DNA from: Rhodeus uyekii
Lineage: Eukaryota; Chordata; Actinopteri; Cypriniformes; Acheilognathidae
Length of the DNA stretch: 64,000 nucleotides
Reading direction: 5' to 3'
Assembly (NCBI GenBank): GCA_037043235.1
Contig: JAWRVZ010000030.1
Span: 62,001-126,000 of the forward strand
In this document: in pieces, positions 60,224-64,000 of the stretch
Layout of the letters: each line of letters begins with the position of its first letter
Position numbering within the stretch: position 1 is the first letter of the stretch
Program-made: the position numbers and the translations under genes
Notes under the pieces: generated by a model
The model's database searches: none
The model's input: the letters and a program-made list of their open reading frames with translations, nothing else
What the model was told of the DNA's origin: nothing

Positions 60224-62019
60224 TTATTATTGGATATTGGATATGAATGTACCGTACAACAACACTAAGTGCAAATAGTATTTGCAACTATTTATACGAA
60301 TAAAAAGTATCTGACTTTTATTTACACTTATTGCAAATAAAATACAGCTATTTTTACATAGTGTAAATAGAAGCTGGCTTCATTTATTCATTCCACCATG
60401 GTAAGAGTTTGAATTATAAAGGATCTTGCTTTTGCATTTTTTTACTGGAGATGCTAAAAGAAATATTGCAAATCAATGTGGATAAAACCTAGCTTGAGTA
60501 TCAGTGCAAAAGATGTGCTTTAATAAGGAGGATTTCCAAGCAATGGAATGGCAGCTTAAGTATAAAAAACATTTTAATAATCTAAAATAATCTATTTTGC
60601 AATGGATAGGTGCTATGGATATTAAAAGTTCTTCCCGGAACCATAAAAGCATGAAGGCATGGCTTGCTAGCTTAGTTTGTCATCATGCAAAAAAAAAAAA
60701 AAGGGGGCATTTAAATGAATGAATACATTATGAATTCTGGAACTGAATGTCCACTGAATAGAGCCATGAAGCGATTTTATTACATTCATGCATTTATCAG
60801 ACGCTTTTATCCAAAGCGACTTGCATTGCGTTCAAGAAACACATTGACACTTTAATCAGTTCTTGCTTTCCCTTGGGATCAAATCCTTGGCGTTGCACTA
60901 CTGTGTGTAAGCCTGTAGCTCAGTGTCTTTATACCTTTCTATCATACTTATGGGTGGCATTTGTGCGTTCTCGTCTCATTTTGAAATGACGGCAGCATAT
61001 GCATACTGAAAATTCACATTCAATGCACAGCATCAGAAATAGAAATATGGTATTATAAAACACAAGCTTACTCACAAGCTTACTCTCTCAATTCCTCTCT
61101 GTTCTAGCATCTTTGATAAGTTAGCAGAGAGCAAAGGCTGATAAATGTGAATGGATTCCCACAATGCACTGGAGCAGAGCAGCGGGGGAGGGGGAGGGGG
61201 AGGTGCTCAGACCACATGGCTCCATTAGCTTGATGGAGTTTTTATGAAATTAGCCAAGGCAGTCTATGGATGCCTCCTCTTTCACCAGAATGTGAAGAGA
61301 GAGAGAGCTCAATCACATTAGGGTCCTTATTTCATTTGTGAAAGCAGATGGGGAGGGTCACTGCTATGGGAGAGAAAAGACAAGGCCTCATAAATAGGGA
61401 CGTATAGAGGAGATGAAGAAAATCACTGAAGGGGTGGAAGGGACGGGTGGCAAGGGCGACAATTTATCGCTGTGTGGCGGAGTGACAGCATGCTACAGTT
61501 TGCTGCCTGCCAAAAGGAATTTCAAAATTGGATGAATTGATTCTGACCTCCATATTGTTGTCAGCAGGTGTGAGTTGTGAGCTTGGCTTTGTTTAGAATA
61601 GCATACTAACATTCTCTTATGGTGTGTTTACTCTCTTGGTTCATTGTTCCTGACAAAAAAAAAAAAAAGAGAGAGAAGATGATACAGTTAGTCCTGGTTT
61701 GCTTAGCATTCACATTGTCATTTTTTAACAAAATCGAAAGATATAAAACCAACAAACAAACAAAAAATGCCTTTTATGATGAGTGCGGGGATAAATGCGC
61801 TCGCTGTGTGTGTGTCGCTTTGTATTTAGGTTTTGTGACAAGCTGAGAACTTGTGAAGAGCTTATAAAATATGGAAAGGAGTCAAAACAGAGACAGAACA
61901 CACAAATGAAGATCTGCTGTGAAGAGACGCGGTTCAGATATCTGTACAAAACTGTGATGAGCAACATCATGTCTTGTTTCTCATTTGTTTATATGTCTTT
62001 GGTCTGTAACAGAAGGGGT
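60224..62019. other. Intergenic DNA, no gene seen
   Basis: Contains a minus-strand SINE (about 60782-60920) and a G-rich run of G5 blocks split by A at 61183-61203. Nothing else is recognisable. Confidence 0.5.
60782..60920 (-). repeat. tRNA-derived SINE, decayed
   Basis: The tail motif 'cagacgcttttatccaaagc' and body match the other copies. The B-box complement has diverged to 'gggatcaaatcc'. Confidence 0.7.
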
Positions 62020-62021
62020 GT

Positions 62022-62277
62022 GTAGTGGAGAATGACGAAGGCGAGGAAGTCCGGGATCAACGTAAAAGTCTCTTTAATAACCAGAAACGAAAATAGTTTA
62101 AATACAAAAACAACATTAACAATCCACAAAGACATGGAGAACATGAGGGTTTATATATACACAGGATAATGGGAAACACCTGACACGACTAACAATGGGA
62201 GTGGCAAACGAGACGGAAACACAATGGATCACACAGGAGGTAACAGGAAGTGACGAGACACGACGTGACTGTGACAT
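62022..62277 (-). mobile_element. Probable solo LTR, no duplication found
   Basis: Runs from TGTAGTGGAG to CTGTGACA, in the style of the other LTRs here but inverted. No matching flanks were found, so the limits are tentative. Confidence 0.4.
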
Positions 62278-62824
62278 GGTCAGTGTTGTGTTTCATTGGA
62301 ACCGCACCAGAGTTGGTTTGGTAGTGGACAGAGATCCATCTTGTCAGGTCCTCTTGTTTGTTGCATTAGGGTTCATACGGCAGTGTTCACATTTATTCAA
62401 ATGAACTGCACAAACACAGCAATCGCACCGGGGTTCGTTTTAATTTAACCAAATATGCCAAGTGTGTACACACCCTTAGTCCAGTTGCAGTATATCGTAT
62501 GCATAAAATACCTTTTTTCTCCATTTAAAAATTCCAAACTTTTCCAAACTGAAATTTACAAAAAAGATTATATTAAACATAATTGGTTCATATAGCATTA
62601 TTTTCAGCATTAAATTTGGTATATGTAGTGCAGTCATCTGTAAAATTTTCTCAGGGATGGCATGTGCTTGATCAGAAGCCTAAAACACTTTATAAACTTA
62701 ATAAATTCACCACTAACACATCAGTTTGATACTGTAAATGTAGTTTGATGAACAGTCTGATTGAGATGAGTGTTTGTTCCTTTATCTGTTGCTGATTTGA
62801 GATGCACACGCACATTTATTTAGT

Positions 62825-63157
62825 TGTCACATGTCTACATCCTGTTTCCTCCCGTGATTCTCCCAGTGTTTCTCCACTCACCTGTCTCGTCGTCATTACC
62901 TCATTAGCCTCGTCAGTTGTGTCTTGTTCCCTCATCAACCCTTGTGTATATCAACCCTGTGTTTCCTTCAGTCTTTGTCCGTTGTTGTACATGGATAGTT
63001 GTGTTTCTTCCCGGCGGTCCAGGTTACCCTTTGTATGAAGTTTTGCACAAGACGTGCCATGTCGGCTTATATTTAAAGTGTTTGTTTTGAGTTTTATTAT
63101 TAAAGTACATTTCAGTTAATCTTCTGCCTTCGTCCTCCTCCGACTCAAACCATGACA
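62825..63157 (+). mobile_element. Solo LTR with 5-bp target duplication
   Basis: 333 bp running TGTCACATG...CCATGACA, flanked by TTAGT at 62820-62824 and 63158-63162. A similar text occurs at about 40374-40560. The strand follows the similarity to the other plus-strand LTRs. Confidence 0.85.
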
Positions 63158-63162
63158 TTAGT

Positions 63163-64000
63163 GAAGATCAAAAGAGACTCGTTAATGGGAAAAGACAAGA
63201 GCTTTGCATAATAAAAAAATGTGTCTTGAATTTCTTTAACTGTTTTCGACAATCACTAAAGGATACCTAAACTTTTGCCATGAAAATACTCCGCTTGTGT
63301 GATGCTTTAGTGCTAGAAATTATTACATTTTAGGGTCAATAGTCTGGAAACACAAATTTTTCCAAATTCCGTTTTCCATACTTATCCAGACATGGAAATT
63401 ACTCAAATCAAATTCCATACATTTCCAAACTGTCTGTTATTCTCTTAAGGTACTTTATCCATGATATTAGCACACTACAACCACTTAAAACCACATAATA
63501 CAACCACTAACTTGACCTTCCATTTCAAAAAAGTATAATAGAGAAGTAAAATAATAAGTCATATTAGCTGCAAATGTTCTTGACTCATTAGGATTCAGAC
63601 TGCTCAAATGTCAAGACATTTTATACAATAAACAAACAATAATTGTTTTTATTTTATTGTGGAATAATTCCTATCTCACTTATTTTTACATAATAGTCCA
63701 CTCTAAAAAGTCCATAAAAATAAGGTCCAGTGGCATATTTGCTAACATAAAGGAGCTTTCCGTACTCATTTCCCCCTGTGTTTTTGTGTTTCAGAGTCTG
63801 TAATAACTAACCGTAGCAGAAATTGAATAGTACCTTTTTCATTTTTTTCCATGGGTTTTTTCTTACAGTGTAACAGTAATTCAGTAAGCTGTTATTCCTA
63901 CTCAAAGTCTATGGATATATATATGATTGTGTGCAAATTGAGCGTGCAAAAAGAAAGTTTTGTGTGTGAGAGAAGGCTGTTTTTATGAGACCCCTCCTGC
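63163..64000. other. Intergenic DNA, no gene seen
   Basis: AT-rich sequence without recognisable exon or repeat ends. Confidence 0.5.

Overview
The window is vertebrate nuclear DNA, most likely from a ray-finned fish and probably a cyprinid. The genes are split into small GT-AG exons. Intergenic DNA is AT-rich and full of microsatellites. The repeats are those typical of carp-like fish: tRNA-derived SINEs of the HAmo type, Tc1-like, hAT-like and Tigger-like DNA transposons, L2/CR1-group LINEs and a chromodomain Gypsy element. The species assignment is inference.

Two complete host genes can be read exon by exon. NADSYN1 (glutamine-dependent NAD+ synthetase) is on the minus strand, with 20 coding exons from 19798 down to 5329 and 702 codons. 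DHCR7 (7-dehydrocholesterol reductase) is on the plus strand, with seven coding exons from 23237 to 30761, 479 codons, and a probable noncoding first exon ending at 21838. They lie head to head about 2 kb apart, the same arrangement as in mammals. The DHCR7 start region has two CCAAT boxes and a perfect CRE. At 3340-3211 (minus) there is a probable first coding exon of a third gene. It encodes an acidic dileucine motif and may be TPCN2.

Layout: 1-5,300 holds a long GT-rich repeat and the orphan exon. 5,300-19,800 is NADSYN1, with introns full of SINEs, MITEs and a dead Tc1. 19,800-31,100 is DHCR7, with two solo LTRs and a Tigger-like MITE in intron 2. 31,908-33,457 is a Tc1-like transposon with one visible frameshift. 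33,980-37,381 is a nearly full-length LINE on the minus strand encoding 2A-like, PHD, endonuclease and RT segments. 37,400-52,100 has no recognisable gene but contains hAT and Tigger-like MITEs, unusual tandem repeats and a large inverted repeat. 52,106-60,218 is a chromodomain Gypsy element with a 5-bp target duplication and nearly identical LTRs, interrupted by an L2-type LINE. 60,224-64,000 holds repeats and one solo LTR.

The two enzymes share no pathway beyond sterol/vitamin D and NAD(P) metabolism, but their pairing is ancient. The most informative accessory structures are the Gypsy self-priming layout and the 2A-like LINE.
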